From Candidatus Hydrogenedentota bacterium (lineage in GTDB: Bacteria; Hydrogenedentota; Hydrogenedentia; Hydrogenedentales; CAITNO01), in the NCBI GenBank assembly GCA_903893795.1, contig CAITNO010000159.1:1-56375 (forward strand): a stretch of DNA of 56,375 nt, in the 5' to 3' direction. This document shows positions 1-10,600 of this stretch, piece by piece. Position 1 is the first letter of the stretch. Every line of letters starts with the position of its first letter. Both the position numbers and the translations under genes were made by a program. A model generated the notes under the pieces. The model made no database searches. It was not told the origin of the DNA and worked only from the letters and a program-made list of their open reading frames with translations.

Positions 1-1109
1 GCGCGCCCAAGGCCAAGGACAGTGACCTGGCGACGGTTATATTCTCCAGTGGCAGCGAGGGTGAGCCGAAGGGGGTCATGCTTTCGCACCGCAATATCAT
101 GACCATTATCGAATCGGCGCAGGAGATGTTTCCCCACACCCGCGAGTCCTGCATTGTGGGCTTTCTGCCGTTGTTTCATTCCTTTGGGTTTGCCGTGTGC
201 CTTTGGGTTCCCCTAATCGTCGGTATTCGGGGCATCTATCACCCCAATCCATTGGAACCCAAGCTCATAGGAAATCTGATTCAGAAATTCGGCGGCTCGA
301 TCATGATTTGCACACCGACTTTCCTGCAAAGCTTTATCCGGCGCTGTGAACCGGAACAGTTGAAGAGCCTCGATTACGTGGTGGGCGGCGCCGAGAAACT
401 TCCGGAGCGGGTGAGAATTGCCTTCAAGGAGAAATTCGGCAGCGAACCGGTCGAGGGCTATGGCACCACGGAGTGTGCCCCTGCGGTATCGCTGAACGTG
501 CCCAATTGCGAATCGCCGGGCTTCTACAGCCATGGCCTCAAGTATGGCAGCATCGGTCGCCCCATGACGGGGCAGACCGTGCGCGTGGTTGACCCGGACA
601 CGGGCGCAGAACTCCCCACAGGAGAGGGCGGTCTGCTCCTGGTGAAGGGGCCGAACGTGATGATGGGATACTTGAGCGATCCCAAGAAGACCGCGTCTGT
701 GCTCCATGACGGATGGTATTCCACCGGGGACATTGCCGCGCTGGACGAGGACGGATTCATCACCATCACGGACCGTTTGGCCCGGTTCAGCAAGATCGGC
801 GGAGAAATGGTGCCGCACACCAAGATTGAGGAGGTTCTGCACGATTTGCTCGGGCTTACAGAGCAGGCCCTTGTGGTGGCCAGTGTGCCCGACGAAAGCA
901 AGGGCGAACGGCTCATCGTGCTGCACACGCTAAACGATGAGCAGTTGTCCGAACTGTTGGGGAAAATAGCGGAATCGGAGTTGCCCAACCTTTGGCGGCC
1001 CCGGTCCACCGCATTCCACCGCATCGATGCGATTCCCGTACTCGGGACCGGAAAGATGGACTTGAAGCAGGCCAAGAAAATGGCGCTTGCGCTGGACGCG
1101 GGCGAGTAA
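1..1109 (+). CDS. Acyl-ACP synthetase / AMP-binding domain of an Aas-like protein (5-prime partial)
   Basis: This is the C-terminal 368 residues of an ANL-superfamily adenylating enzyme; the reading frame is open from base 3, so the ATG at 78 is internal and the gene begins outside the window. The adenylate-binding P-loop SSGSEGEPKG lies just before that ATG. It is followed by GYGTTE, the STGD motif, the hinge-like segment ARFSKIGGEMV and the C-terminal lysine motif GTGKMD. KIGGEMV is typical of the acyl-ACP synthetase half of Aas (2-acylglycerophosphoethanolamine acyltransferase/acyl-ACP synthetase), which activates fatty acids for re-acylation of lysophospholipids at the inner membrane. Any acyltransferase half would lie upstream and cannot be seen. 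A hydrolase gene follows 15 bp downstream in the same direction, consistent with a lipid-turnover operon (inference). Confidence 0.85.
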   Translation, partial: APKAKDSDLATVIFSSGSEGEPKGVMLSHRNIMTIIESAQEMFPHTRESCIVGFLPLFHSFGFAVCLWVPLIVGIRGIYHPNPLEPKLIGNLIQKFGGSIMICTPTFLQSFIRRCEPEQLKSLDYVVGGAEKLPERVRIAFKEKFGSEPVEGYGTTECAPAVSLNVPNCESPGFYSHGLKYGSIGRPMTGQTVRVVDPDTGAELPTGEGGLLLVKGPNVMMGYLSDPKKTASVLHDGWYSTGDIAALDEDGFITITDRLARFSKIGGEMVPHTKIEEVLHDLLGLTEQALVVASVPDESKGERLIVLHTLNDEQLSELLGKIAESELPNLWRPRSTAFHRIDAIPVLGTGKMDLKQAKKMALALDAGE

Positions 1110-1124
1110 CCGGAAACCCTTCCC

Positions 1125-2006
1125 ATGGGTCTGCTCTTCCCGAACTTCATCGCAGACGCAATCGTCGCCAGGCATGATGCAAGTGTCTTGAGGGACCCGC
1201 ACACGGGCATCATGCTTGGGGCGGAGCCGGGCGATTTCGGACCGGCAGAGGCACCCAATGCGGCACTGTTTATCCATGGTTTCACGGGTTGCGGAAACAA
1301 TTTCGAAGAACTGCCCCAGCGGGTGGCCGCGGCGGGATGGCACGCCTGCGTTATGCTGCTGCCCGGACATGGCACCTATCCGGCAAGCTATGAGCAGGTT
1401 TCGGCCGATGACTTGCTCAATGCAGTTCTAGATGAAACACGTGCGTTGCTTGCAGGACACGACAAGGTCGTGTTGATTGGTCACTCCCTGGGCGGGGCAC
1501 TCGCCACGCTCGTCGCGGCGCAGTTGCCCGAGCTTTCCGGACTGGTTCTTGGCGCCCCCTATTTTGCCATCACCCCCCGCTGGTTCTATGGCTGCGCGCC
1601 TGAAACGTGGATGCGCCTGGGCCCGCGCTTGACGAGGTGGATCCATTCCCCTGCTGACCGCCAGGCGGTGTTTCGACGCGAAATTAGCACCAGCATTGTT
1701 TCCTATGCGTGGATCCCCACAAAAGCCGCGGTGACGGCAATGGGTGTTGCCGCCCAATCCTCCCGATGGGAAATTGGAGCCAGAATCGCGCAGCCCGTGC
1801 TGTTGCTCCACGGGCGTTGGGACGGGGTCACCTCTCCCGATGCTTCCGTGCGTGTGGTTAACGGCATGGCCTCGGACAACAAGCGCATCGTGCTGTACGA
1901 CAACTCCAACCATATTCTGTTCTGGGACTATGAACGCGAGGCCATTACGGAGGAAGTTTTGCAGTTCTTGAATCGCCTTGCCATTTCCCCCTGCAAGCAG
2001 CCATGA
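1125..2006 (+). CDS. Alpha/beta hydrolase (carboxylesterase / monoacylglycerol lipase-like)
   Basis: A 293-residue soluble alpha/beta hydrolase without a signal peptide. The oxyanion HGFTG motif is at residues 51-55, the nucleophile elbow GHSLGG places Ser121, Asp233 sits in HGRWDGVTSP and His263 in SNHILFWD, so the Ser-Asp-His triad is complete. The lid region around residues 155-190 is short, as in carboxylesterases of the Est30/monoglyceride-lipase type. The substrate is not determined by sequence; short acyl esters or monoacylglycerols are likely. It starts 15 bp after the Aas-like synthetase stop with a weak GGAAA ribosome site, which suggests co-transcription and a shared role in acyl-lipid turnover (inference). 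Confidence 0.85.
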   Translation: MGLLFPNFIADAIVARHDASVLRDPHTGIMLGAEPGDFGPAEAPNAALFIHGFTGCGNNFEELPQRVAAAGWHACVMLLPGHGTYPASYEQVSADDLLNAVLDETRALLAGHDKVVLIGHSLGGALATLVAAQLPELSGLVLGAPYFAITPRWFYGCAPETWMRLGPRLTRWIHSPADRQAVFRREISTSIVSYAWIPTKAAVTAMGVAAQSSRWEIGARIAQPVLLLHGRWDGVTSPDASVRVVNGMASDNKRIVLYDNSNHILFWDYEREAITEEVLQFLNRLAISPCKQP

Positions 2007-2083
2007 ATGATTTCGGGAGCACACATTTCAGGCGGCGCGCCCCATCCACCTCACCCGCTATCAGCCCTTGCCTCCCAAATATC

Positions 2084-2112
2084 TTGACGTAGAGGTCTTT
2101 TGGCTATATAGT
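2084..2112 (+). promoter_or_regulatory. Sigma70-type promoter of the WD40 kinase gene
   Basis: TTGACG at 2084-2089 and TATAGT at 2107-2112 are separated by exactly 17 bp. Each hexamer is one base from consensus. Transcription would start near 2119, giving a leader of about 140 nt before the preferred start codon at 2261. The site lies in the gap after the hydrolase gene. Confidence 0.7.
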
Positions 2113-2260
2113 CATCTCTACCGGGAACCTAGGGATTTGTGTGGTGCCGGTGTATGGACGGGAGAGCTTTTTCGGTGCGAAGCGTTGGAACCAGCCAGTA
2201 AGTGATCGTGAAGGAGGCGAGGCGGATGAGAACGCGAGGGTTGCAGGAGGTCATTCGGTT

Positions 2261-5200
2261 ATGGATATAGGCCGGGGCAGGAACCTGCTGTTTGGGATTT
2301 TCGCCGTGCAGCTTCGGGGCCTGCTCCCGGAGCAACTGGCGGGCGTGTCCTCCGCCTGGATTTCTGACCCTGCCGTTTCTCTGGCAGAGCGCCTTGTGGA
2401 GAAGAATCTTCTTAGCGGAGAAGATAAAACCGCGCTCGAAAAACTTGTGGATGAGGCGGTTGAGGCCCACGGGGGTGATTCGAGCCAGTTGCTGGCGCTG
2501 TTTGGCGGTGAGGAGCAGGTGGGGAAAGTATTCTTTGGCGGGGCCACCTCCTCCTATCTGCGGCAGATGGACACGGTGCCCATGATGGGAGGGCAGGATT
2601 CGCTGGGCAGCGGTCTGAAGAGTTCAGGCGTCAGCGAGACACCGGGACGATACACGCTCGTTTCCCAGCACGCGCGGGGCGGCATGGGGCAGGTGCTTAT
2701 CGTCCACGATGAACATCTTGGACGAAATATTGCCCTGAAGGAATTGATGGGGTGTGGCGGAGAGGACACGGAGAATCCGACTCCCATGCGGCAGTCGGCC
2801 TCGCTGATTGCCCGTTTCTTGCAGGAGGCGCGGATCACCAGCCAGCTTGAACACCCCGCCATCGTTCCGGTCTACGAATTGGGACGCCGCGAGGATGGCA
2901 CGCTGTACTACACCATGCGACTCGTCCGGGGAAAGACCTTTGCCGCCGCGTTGCGCGAATGCAAGGGGTTGGATGAGCGCCTGTATCTACTGTCGAACTT
3001 CGTGAGTCTTTGCCAGGCCATTGCCTATGCGCACAGCCACCGGATCATTCACCGGGACATCAAGCCGGCAAATGTCATGCTTGGGCCCTGTGGGGAAACG
3101 GTCGTATTGGATTGGGGTCTTGCCAAAGTGCACGGCGCCGAAGACATTCATGTCGATGACATCAGGGATACGCTCAACTCGTTCGGACTTGACGGGGAGT
3201 GTGCGCAACCCATGACCGTGCAGGGCATGGCGCTGGGCACGCCGCACTATATGCCTCCGGAACAGGCCGCCGGCAACATAGAAGCCATTGACGAACGGTC
3301 GGATGTGTACTCGCTGGGGGCCGTTCTTTACGAGATTCTCACGGGAAAGACACCCCATTCAGGGAAGAGCACCCGTGACATCCTCAACAGAGTCCTTCAT
3401 GAGGCATCGGCTCCGGTGCTGGCAGTTGTTCCGGATGCCCCGCCGGAACTGGCCGTCATTTGCGAGAAAGCCGTTGCCAGGGATCCTTCCGACCGTTATC
3501 AATCGGCGACAGAACTGGCGGAGGAGGTGGAGAGATATGTGCAGGGCAGTCTGGTGCGCGCATACCGCTATTCCCTGCGCCAAATTGTGGCGCATTACTA
3601 CGGCCGACACCGTCAGCTCATAAACACGGCAGTGGTGACCGTTGTTCTGCTGCTTGCCATGGGTATCGGGTCATATATCAGCATCCTCCATGCCCGGAAC
3701 CGGGAACATGAGCAACGCGTGCTGGCGGAGGCCGCGCGGAACAGCGAAAGCATCGCCCGGCGCAACGAGAGCAATGCGCGCGCCGATGCGGAGCGCAAGG
3801 CCTATGAGTCGCAGATACATCTTGCCCAGGCCCATATCCGGGAGAAGGAGACGGGACGCGCCGGCGAACTGCTCTGGGGGACCGCAGAAAAGCTGCGGGG
3901 GTGGGAATGGCGCTACCTGCTGACCAGCGCGAATCCCGAGTTCTATACCGTTGAGGTTCCCGATTCCAATGTGTTTGCCGCGGTGTTCAGCCCCGACGGC
4001 ACGCGCATTGGCACCAACACCCATCCGGAAGCGCCGCAGATATATGACGCCCTTTCCGGCAAGAAACTTGCAACGCTGGAGGGTACCGGGGAGACGTACA
4101 GCCAGACGGCTTTCTCTCCAGACGGCACCCTTTATATGGGCGTCAGTTCAGAGGGCGCGGTAAATGTTTGGGACGCGGTGTCCGGAAAACGACTGCACCG
4201 CTTTCCCCTGAAGGCCCAAGGGTACAGTGCGGCTTTTAACGCCTCCGGTAATCTTCTTTTCATAGGCGCGGGGGACCATAAGGTCCATGTCCTCGACCTT
4301 AAGCAGGGGAGCGCTGTTTATGAACTCGACATGGAAGCCGGGGCGGTTATCACGGTGGCCACAAGTCCCACGAAAGAGCGAATGCTGGCTACCACCCCGG
4401 AAGGAACGGGGAAACTGTGGGACTTGGCCACGAAAGCTCCGCTCTTCTCTTTCACCGCTGCCTTCCCCGTGTTCAGCCCTGACGGTGCGCGCATAGCGGC
4501 GCTGCAGGGAATGGACATCGTTGTTCTGGACGCCGAGTCGGGGGCCGAAAGCGCCCGGCTCAAGGGACATACCCAGCGCGTCTGGGAGCTTCGCTTCAGT
4601 GGTGACGGAAAGCGGCTACTTTCTGCGTCGCAGGACGGAACGGTTGTGTTGTGGGACGTGGTGTCCTCGAAACCCTTGCAAACCTATGCCCTGCCGGCCA
4701 AGTCCCCCGCCATTCATGCCTTCTTCCTGAGCGGAGAAAGGTATGTGCTGGCCAGTTCGGCCGACAATGAGTTCGTTCTACTTGACGCGCATACTGGAAG
4801 CAGGATTTCGCAAACGCAGGGGCGCGGAGCGACCCTGAGCATTGCCGACCTGCAACCGGGCGGAACGCTGCTGGCAATTGCTTCGGCCAGCCATGCTTTC
4901 CAGGTGCTGAACCCGCTGGCATCAACCGGTGTTGAAGCCGTGATCGGTGCATTGGGTTCCAATGAAAGCATGTCCCGGAGCATCACTTCTTCCCTATCGG
5001 GCAGTCTTGTTGGCCTGTTTCGCACACTTAACCCCGAGTCTGTGTGGCTTTTGGACACAGACCAGAAGAAGGCTATGTACTCTTTCTCTGCGAGTTACGA
5101 CTGCTTTCCTGACCTGCCTGCGCTCAGCGAGGACGGTTCGCGCTTCGCCATGGTGGCGGATGGCTTCGTGGCTGCCGTGATTTCCAATCCCGCGTCACCA

Positions 5201-6607
5201 AAACCAGAGTCGGTCCTTTTCACCGGGCATTCGGCGCCTTTGTCGGCGCTTGCGCTGAAGGCGGATGGAAAGCTTGCGGCCAGCGGGGACGAAGCCGGAC
5301 AAGTATTCTTATGGAACACCGAATCAGCACAGACGGTCCGTCAATGGAAGGCCCATGAGGGGAGCGTGACCCGCTTGCAGTTCAGCAGAGACGGAGAGCG
5401 GCTGCTTTCCTGTGGATTGGACGGCGAGACGGTCATCTGGTCATGTGAAACGGGGCAGAAATTTCAATCCCTTGAACACCAGGCCAAAGGGGTCGTTTGC
5501 GCGTCGTTCAACGGGGACGAAACGCGGGTGCTCACGGTGGATGTGGCCGGAAGCGTCGAAATGTGGGATGCCGGCAGTGGAAAGTCCCTTGGCAAGGCGA
5601 CAAGCGGCCGGTCCATCGCCATTGCCAACAATTCATGGTCCTCGGTGGAGGCTTCTTTCTGGCCCGGCGGCAACCGTTTTCTGACACAGTATCCGGGAGA
5701 AGGAAGCCTGCTGTGGGATGCCACCGCGATGACTCCGCTCCTGTTCTTCCCCACCGGTGAACGGGTTTTGCCCTTGCAGGACGGCGAGTGCCTGGCCTCT
5801 GCCGACCGGGAAGGCAATGTGCGCCTGACGCGCATGCCCGGAACCACCGCCGGTACCGCGCTGACCAGGGCTGAGTTCGGCCAATACCAGGCCACTTGGG
5901 CTTCGGGCAATGCTGTTGGCGGCTCCGGTGAACCCTGTCCCAGACAGATATTTATCGGCACGGAGGATCTGTTGCGGGGGATTAACGGGTTGGTGCAGGG
6001 CGCGAATGCTGTCAAACAGCCTCAGCCCGCACCATTCCGTGTTGAGGCGGAAACGCAGACCCAAGATTCATCGGCCATGGAGTTGAAAGCGGGGGACACT
6101 ATCCTTGCGGTGGACGACGCAGCGGTTGCCGATGCTGCCACAGCGGAGAAGGCCCTGGCAAACTGCGCAGCGCGACTGCGGCAAAATGGGCAGGCCGGGG
6201 TCTCGTTGCTCCTGTCGCGCAACGGGGTTGAGCGAAGGCAGTCCTACTGCGCGTTGCCGCTAAAGCGCGGCGAGGCAAAGGTAACGCTTGGGCGCAAAGA
6301 GGCGTTGTCGCTGGTGCAGTTTGAAATTGACCGGAGCACGGTGCAGATGGACACGGAACCGGAGACTGCCTGGGTTTCCCTGGCCCCCCTTCCCGAGGAG
6401 GAGGGCGTGGCAAAGGCGCATCTGACGCGGCTCATGGTGTTGACCGTTCCCGACGGAGCGGCGGTGAACAGTATCGGGAGCCTGCGCCAGGGCCTGATAG
6501 GTCTCAAGCAGCGCATCGAAGCGGGCGGTGCTGTCCAGTTCTCCCAGACCTTCCGGGAAGGGTCGTACCGGGAATCGGTGCGCTCCTTCGTGGTGGAGGG
6601 TGGATGA
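2261..6607 (+). CDS. Membrane Ser/Thr protein kinase with WD40 beta-propellers and a PDZ-like domain
   Basis: A 1448-residue PknB-type kinase. The frame is open from a GTG at 2141, but the ATG at 2261 is preferred: AGGAGG lies at 2245-2250, and the N-terminus from here (LLFGIFAVQL) looks like the conserved head of planctomycete kinases. The kinase domain covers about residues 128-410, with a GGMG loop, ATP-binding lysine near 160 (IALKEL), HRDIKPAN near 263, and DWG near 283 in place of DFG. The activation segment reads GTPHYMPPEQ. One membrane helix at about 452-477 is followed by a charged, coiled-coil-like stretch. WD40-like repeats then run from about 562 to 1196, and a PDZ-like unit (GDTILAVDDAAV) at about 1243-1333. 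The kinase would be cytoplasmic and the propellers on the other side of the inner membrane (inference). The ligand is unknown. Its own promoter lies upstream. Confidence 0.9.
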   Translation: MDIGRGRNLLFGIFAVQLRGLLPEQLAGVSSAWISDPAVSLAERLVEKNLLSGEDKTALEKLVDEAVEAHGGDSSQLLALFGGEEQVGKVFFGGATSSYLRQMDTVPMMGGQDSLGSGLKSSGVSETPGRYTLVSQHARGGMGQVLIVHDEHLGRNIALKELMGCGGEDTENPTPMRQSASLIARFLQEARITSQLEHPAIVPVYELGRREDGTLYYTMRLVRGKTFAAALRECKGLDERLYLLSNFVSLCQAIAYAHSHRIIHRDIKPANVMLGPCGETVVLDWGLAKVHGAEDIHVDDIRDTLNSFGLDGECAQPMTVQGMALGTPHYMPPEQAAGNIEAIDERSDVYSLGAVLYEILTGKTPHSGKSTRDILNRVLHEASAPVLAVVPDAPPELAVICEKAVARDPSDRYQSATELAEEVERYVQGSLVRAYRYSLRQIVAHYYGRHRQLINTAVVTVVLLLAMGIGSYISILHARNREHEQRVLAEAARNSESIARRNESNARADAERKAYESQIHLAQAHIREKETGRAGELLWGTAEKLRGWEWRYLLTSANPEFYTVEVPDSNVFAAVFSPDGTRIGTNTHPEAPQIYDALSGKKLATLEGTGETYSQTAFSPDGTLYMGVSSEGAVNVWDAVSGKRLHRFPLKAQGYSAAFNASGNLLFIGAGDHKVHVLDLKQGSAVYELDMEAGAVITVATSPTKERMLATTPEGTGKLWDLATKAPLFSFTAAFPVFSPDGARIAALQGMDIVVLDAESGAESARLKGHTQRVWELRFSGDGKRLLSASQDGTVVLWDVVSSKPLQTYALPAKSPAIHAFFLSGERYVLASSADNEFVLLDAHTGSRISQTQGRGATLSIADLQPGGTLLAIASASHAFQVLNPLASTGVEAVIGALGSNESMSRSITSSLSGSLVGLFRTLNPESVWLLDTDQKKAMYSFSASYDCFPDLPALSEDGSRFAMVADGFVAAVISNPASPKPESVLFTGHSAPLSALALKADGKLAASGDEAGQVFLWNTESAQTVRQWKAHEGSVTRLQFSRDGERLLSCGLDGETVIWSCETGQKFQSLEHQAKGVVCASFNGDETRVLTVDVAGSVEMWDAGSGKSLGKATSGRSIAIANNSWSSVEASFWPGGNRFLTQYPGEGSLLWDATAMTPLLFFPTGERVLPLQDGECLASADREGNVRLTRMPGTTAGTALTRAEFGQYQATWASGNAVGGSGEPCPRQIFIGTEDLLRGINGLVQGANAVKQPQPAPFRVEAETQTQDSSAMELKAGDTILAVDDAAVADAATAEKALANCAARLRQNGQAGVSLLLSRNGVERRQSYCALPLKRGEAKVTLGRKEALSLVQFEIDRSTVQMDTEPETAWVSLAPLPEEEGVAKAHLTRLMVLTVPDGAAVNSIGSLRQGLIGLKQRIEAGGAVQFSQTFREGSYRESVRSFVVEGG

Positions 6608-6650
6608 GCGTTCTGGCAGGAGAACCTTGAAGTCTCGGCATAGAAAGTTA

Positions 6651-6679
6651 TGGACGAAACTGCGAAAGCTGAATATAAT
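6651..6679 (+). promoter_or_regulatory. Sigma70-type promoter of the small exported Cys-rich gene
   Basis: TGGACG at 6651-6656 and a perfect TATAAT at 6674-6679 are 17 bp apart, between the kinase stop and the next gene. The start would be near 6686, leaving a leader of about 115 nt. The -35 box matches consensus at four of six positions. Confidence 0.55.
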
Positions 6680-6801
6680 CTTGCTGTGGCGATTGATGGC
6701 CGCAGGCAATGCGTGGAGTAGAGTTTGAATCGTCTCTTAGAGACAGATGCGTAATTGTTACGTCACTTTGCCCGAGGTGGGCAGAGGAAGGAGGCCCGGT
6801 T

Positions 6802-7569
6802 ATGAATCCCATGATGCGAAGTTTGGCGGCTGTGCTTGTTGTGTTGGCGCTTTCGGGGGTGGCTTTCGGGGAGGGGGACCAAACCTATCGTCTCCAGACC
6901 TCTCTGGGACCCTGGGGTGACAATGTGCTGGTGACTTGTGTGCTCACCCGCGACCAGACGCTGGAGAAACTGTTCTCCAACAATGTCCTTGTTTCTCAGT
7001 TGGTGGCCCAATGGAAAGCCAACTTTGAGGCCACGCCGGTGGCGGCGCGGAAGGCGGCCGAAATAAAGACCACGCTTGACGCCCTCGTCCAAGCGTTCGC
7101 GGCGGACGCCAGCATCAACTGGACGGCCCAGGACCTTTTGGTGAGAAAGTGGGCCGAGCTTCCAGGAACGGAGTCAGGCAAGCAACAGATCCGGTCGGCT
7201 TTTGCGACACTCAAGGCGGACGGGCTAACCTGCCTTTCCTTTATGAACCGCGCGGAGACGGACCCGGCGCCGCAGGCGCTGGTGACGGCCATGATGAACA
7301 TTCTGGCCAATCCCCGCTTGTCGGCCCTGACCCATGAGTCTCTTTATGGCACCAACGCATCGGCAGAGTACTCCGACACGGACATGGATCTCCTTCTCTA
7401 TGCCATCAATGACGTGCGTCTGATCCGGACCGATCCCCCGAACGCCGTGCAGGCGAAGGGTGTTTCCCATTGTTGCGACAGGGTTACCAGAACCTGTGCG
7501 AGCAGCACGGGAGGGTGCTGCACCACCTGCGGCACCAAGTGCTGCCTTGGGGCAACGTGGTGTCCATAA
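6802..7569 (+). CDS. Exported protein of unknown function with a nine-cysteine C-terminal tail
   Basis: I do not recognise this family. The ATG at 6802 is chosen because AAGGAGG lies at 6788-6794 and a clear Sec signal peptide follows (positive start, hydrophobic core VLVVLALSGVAFG, cleavage before EGD). That gives 255 residues. The body is mostly helical and ordinary up to about residue 220. The last 34 residues hold nine cysteines in the pattern CC-x7-C-x5-CC-x2-C-x3-CC-x5-C, ending WCP. Paired cysteines like these could form disulfides or bind metal after export, but neither can be told from sequence. The gene has its own promoter-like site, follows the WD40 kinase by 194 bp and is closed by a strong terminator, so it is probably a monocistronic, well-expressed gene (inference). 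Confidence 0.7.
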   Translation: MNPMMRSLAAVLVVLALSGVAFGEGDQTYRLQTSLGPWGDNVLVTCVLTRDQTLEKLFSNNVLVSQLVAQWKANFEATPVAARKAAEIKTTLDALVQAFAADASINWTAQDLLVRKWAELPGTESGKQQIRSAFATLKADGLTCLSFMNRAETDPAPQALVTAMMNILANPRLSALTHESLYGTNASAEYSDTDMDLLLYAINDVRLIRTDPPNAVQAKGVSHCCDRVTRTCASSTGGCCTTCGTKCCLGATWCP

Positions 7570-7596
7570 AATAGTCAGACGCCAGACTCGATTGAT

Positions 7597-7640
7597 GAAG
7601 CCCCCGTCGGTACGCGCCGAACGGGGGCTTCTTCTTCCTT
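7597..7640 (+). terminator. Intrinsic terminator after the Cys-rich gene
   Basis: An 11-bp perfect stem (GAAGCCCCCGT at 7597-7607 with ACGGGGGCTTC at 7621-7631), extended by CGG/CCG with one bulge, is followed by a T-rich tract at 7632-7640. It lies between convergent genes and may also work leftward. Confidence 0.8.
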
Positions 7641-7661
7641 GATGGCCAAACACCCTGCGTT

Positions 7662-10600
7662 TTACAGCTTGGAATCGAGCCACACCACAACGTGGTTGAT
7701 ATTCGGTGCGGTGGCAGGCCACACAGTGCCGCCGGCATCACCGGTTCCGGTCTGCACGTAGCACTCGATATCTTCGCGGCCCAGGACTTCACCGGGCAGT
7801 GTCGCGGTCCAGACGCCGCGTCCGGCGTGTGTCATGGGCACCGCTCCAAAGGCGCCCTTGCCCATCACCCGCCAATGCAAGGTGACTTGGGCTGTTTCTG
7901 CTTCGGAGAGGACGACTGCGCACACGGTGAGGGCGTCCCCGGGACGACGGCAACCGGGTGCGGCGGGCACGAAGAGACGGGTTGGCCCCGCGTAGTTCAT
8001 CGGCATTTGGGCCTCGGGGGGCAGCGCTTCGCCCAGGAGGGGCGCCAACTCCTCCCCCGGCTTTCCGAGCATCTTTGGAAAGGTGTGCCCTTCCAAATTG
8101 GCGATATTGCCGAATTCCCCGGGGGAGGACGCTGTCGCAAGGAGGTGACGACAGACCTCCGTGGTGGCCTTGATTAACTCCACGCGGGCGGGCAAAGCCT
8201 TGGCACGGGCCGCCTCGCGTTTTGCGGACTCATCTTTCATTTTGCTGGCCTCATGCAATGCTTTATCCGAAGCGGCCCATGCACAATCCATGCGGCCTGC
8301 GGCCCGCAGATACTGTAGATTGTTGAGCCAGTATTGGTAGCGGTCCCTCTCCCCCGCTCCCTTCACGCGGTCGCCGAGGTCGGCGAAGCGGTCCACAAAA
8401 GCGTAATCGTCCTTGGCGAGTTCCCAGGGGCGCGGGTCGGGGAAGAAGGCACCGGGACCGGTGGTCCAGGTGGCGGGTCTCGGGGTGACGCTGTCCAGGG
8501 AGGCGAAGATTTCCCCTGCCTCGGCGGCGATTTCCGGGCCGAACTCGTGCAAGGCCCAGTCGGCATAGAAGTCCGCGCCGGAAGGATTTTCGGAAACGGG
8601 CTGTGCGTCGGCGGCATATTCGCCCCAGGCCCCGCCGCCGCAGTTTATCTTCACGGAAGCCGCTGGTCCTTCCACCTTGATTGCTGAGATGCAAGGCCAA
8701 TCCTCTTTCTTTTCGAAGGCTATTTCGATTCTTCCGTTCTTGGCCGTTATGCCTTCAAAAGACTTGTCCCAGACGCGGCAGGCACCGCCAGCCTCTTTGC
8801 TGATGTCGAAGTCGGCCAAGACCGTCATTCCTTGCAGGAGCACATCGAACACGCGTTTGCCCTTCTGGCCGTGCTGGGGTTCGCAGAAGCAGAGCGTGAC
8901 TTTGTATTCACCCTCGGGGACGGCGATGGAATAGCGCCTAGCGTCGATGCGGCAGGTTTGATAAACGGGGGCATCGTCGGTGCCCCGAATCTTTCCATCA
9001 ACGTAGAGGGTGGTGATGGGGAATCCCGCGCGGATATCGCGGACGCGGTAGGAGCCTGCTGGCGGAACTGTCTCGGGCCACTGCTGGTCCCAACCTGCCT
9101 TGGCGAGGGATGCCAGCGTGGGGGCAATCACGCGGGTGCGCCAAAAAATGCCCATGAGGCCGTTGCACCCGTACTGGTAGGCGGTCTGCGCATCGCGGCG
9201 CATGCGCCGCGCCCAGAATTGCGGGATGGACATGGCGGGGTCATCCTCCACCCAGGGGATGGCCCATTTGCCCCGGCCATCGACTTTCTTGAAACCCTCA
9301 TCGACCGGTTCGAAGCCCAGATCGCGGTTAATGCAGCTCATGGATATGTCCTTGGGGAGTTTATTGTCCATGAGCGCACGGTCGAACTGGGGACCTAGCA
9401 CCCACCCGCAGGTGGCGAGTTGGAAGGGGGCGCCGGTGTTCTTGAGGGCGTCGTGGGCCGCTAGCACGTCGTTGATGGTGCGGTTGACCTCGCCCTCGTT
9501 GGTGCCGCTCCAGGTCCAGCCTTCGGGCGTCCAGAACCAGTAGTAGTCGAGCGGGTGGGTCTTCTGGATGCGGGTGAAGATGCCCTCATAGGCCGCCCGG
9601 ATGGTTTCCGGGTCCGGAGCGATGCCGAGGTCGGCCAGGTAGTCCTTGTAGGTGTCGCCGCCGCAGTTGACCTTGATGGTGGCTCCGCCGCCCTCGATGG
9701 CAATGGCCGCGATGGCGGGCAGTTCCACCACTTTGCCAAAGTCGATATTGAGCGTACCGTCCGTTACTACGATGTCCGGGAGCACGACGTCATAGACTTT
9801 GTTCTTGCCCACTTTGGCGAAGAGGTCGAGCTTCTCGATGACCTTGTTTCCCTGCACGGACACGTCAAACACGCGCGCTCCGGGGTTGTCATAGGCGACC
9901 TCGGCGAACTTCAGGGTGACTTTGTAGCTGCCGTTGGGCACCTTGAAGCGGTATGCGTCGAGATTGTAGCGGACAGACTGGTAGAGCGGGTCATCGTCGG
10001 TGTCATCAATGGGACTGCCCGCATAGTTTGCATTCTGGCCACCCACGGCCTGGACGGAGGCATCGGGGGAAACGGACTTTTCGAGGATATAGGGCGGGAT
10101 GCGCAGGGGTGTTTCGGTGCCGATGCAGGTCTTGATGCCCAAGCTCCGGGCCAGCGAGAAAGCATCGTGGAAAAGGGCCCCCGTCCGGTTGAAGACTTCG
10201 GCGCACTGATCGGGCGTGCCGGGCGCCGGGGTAAAGTCTTTCAGAAAGTCCGCGCCGAAAGTGTCGCCCTCGAAGAGTTGAGACGCGCCACAGGCGAAAT
10301 CGGCGGTCTTTGTGGCATGGTAGCCCCAGCCGGAATTCTGGGCCGTGTTGAAATACTGCGTGGCATAGGCGCGCTTGACCGTGCCGTCGTTATTGACGTC
10401 GCCTTTCTCCCCCACCCACACGGTCGGTTCGGACAGCGGATAGGTGTGGAGACCCAGGAAGTTCATGCCCATTTTGGGCAACTGGCCGACCACGGCCTGG
10501 TAGTTTTCCAGATTCCACCAATCAGGGCCTTCCGGGAAATCGTGGAAGGGCTGGATGCCGCGCAATGCAAAGAGCGGCCTCCGGGTTTCGTCAAGGGTCG

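Noticed and set aside
2141..2260. Upstream GTG start for the WD40 kinase
   Set aside because: No ribosome site there; ATG 2261 has AGGAGG and the family N-terminus.
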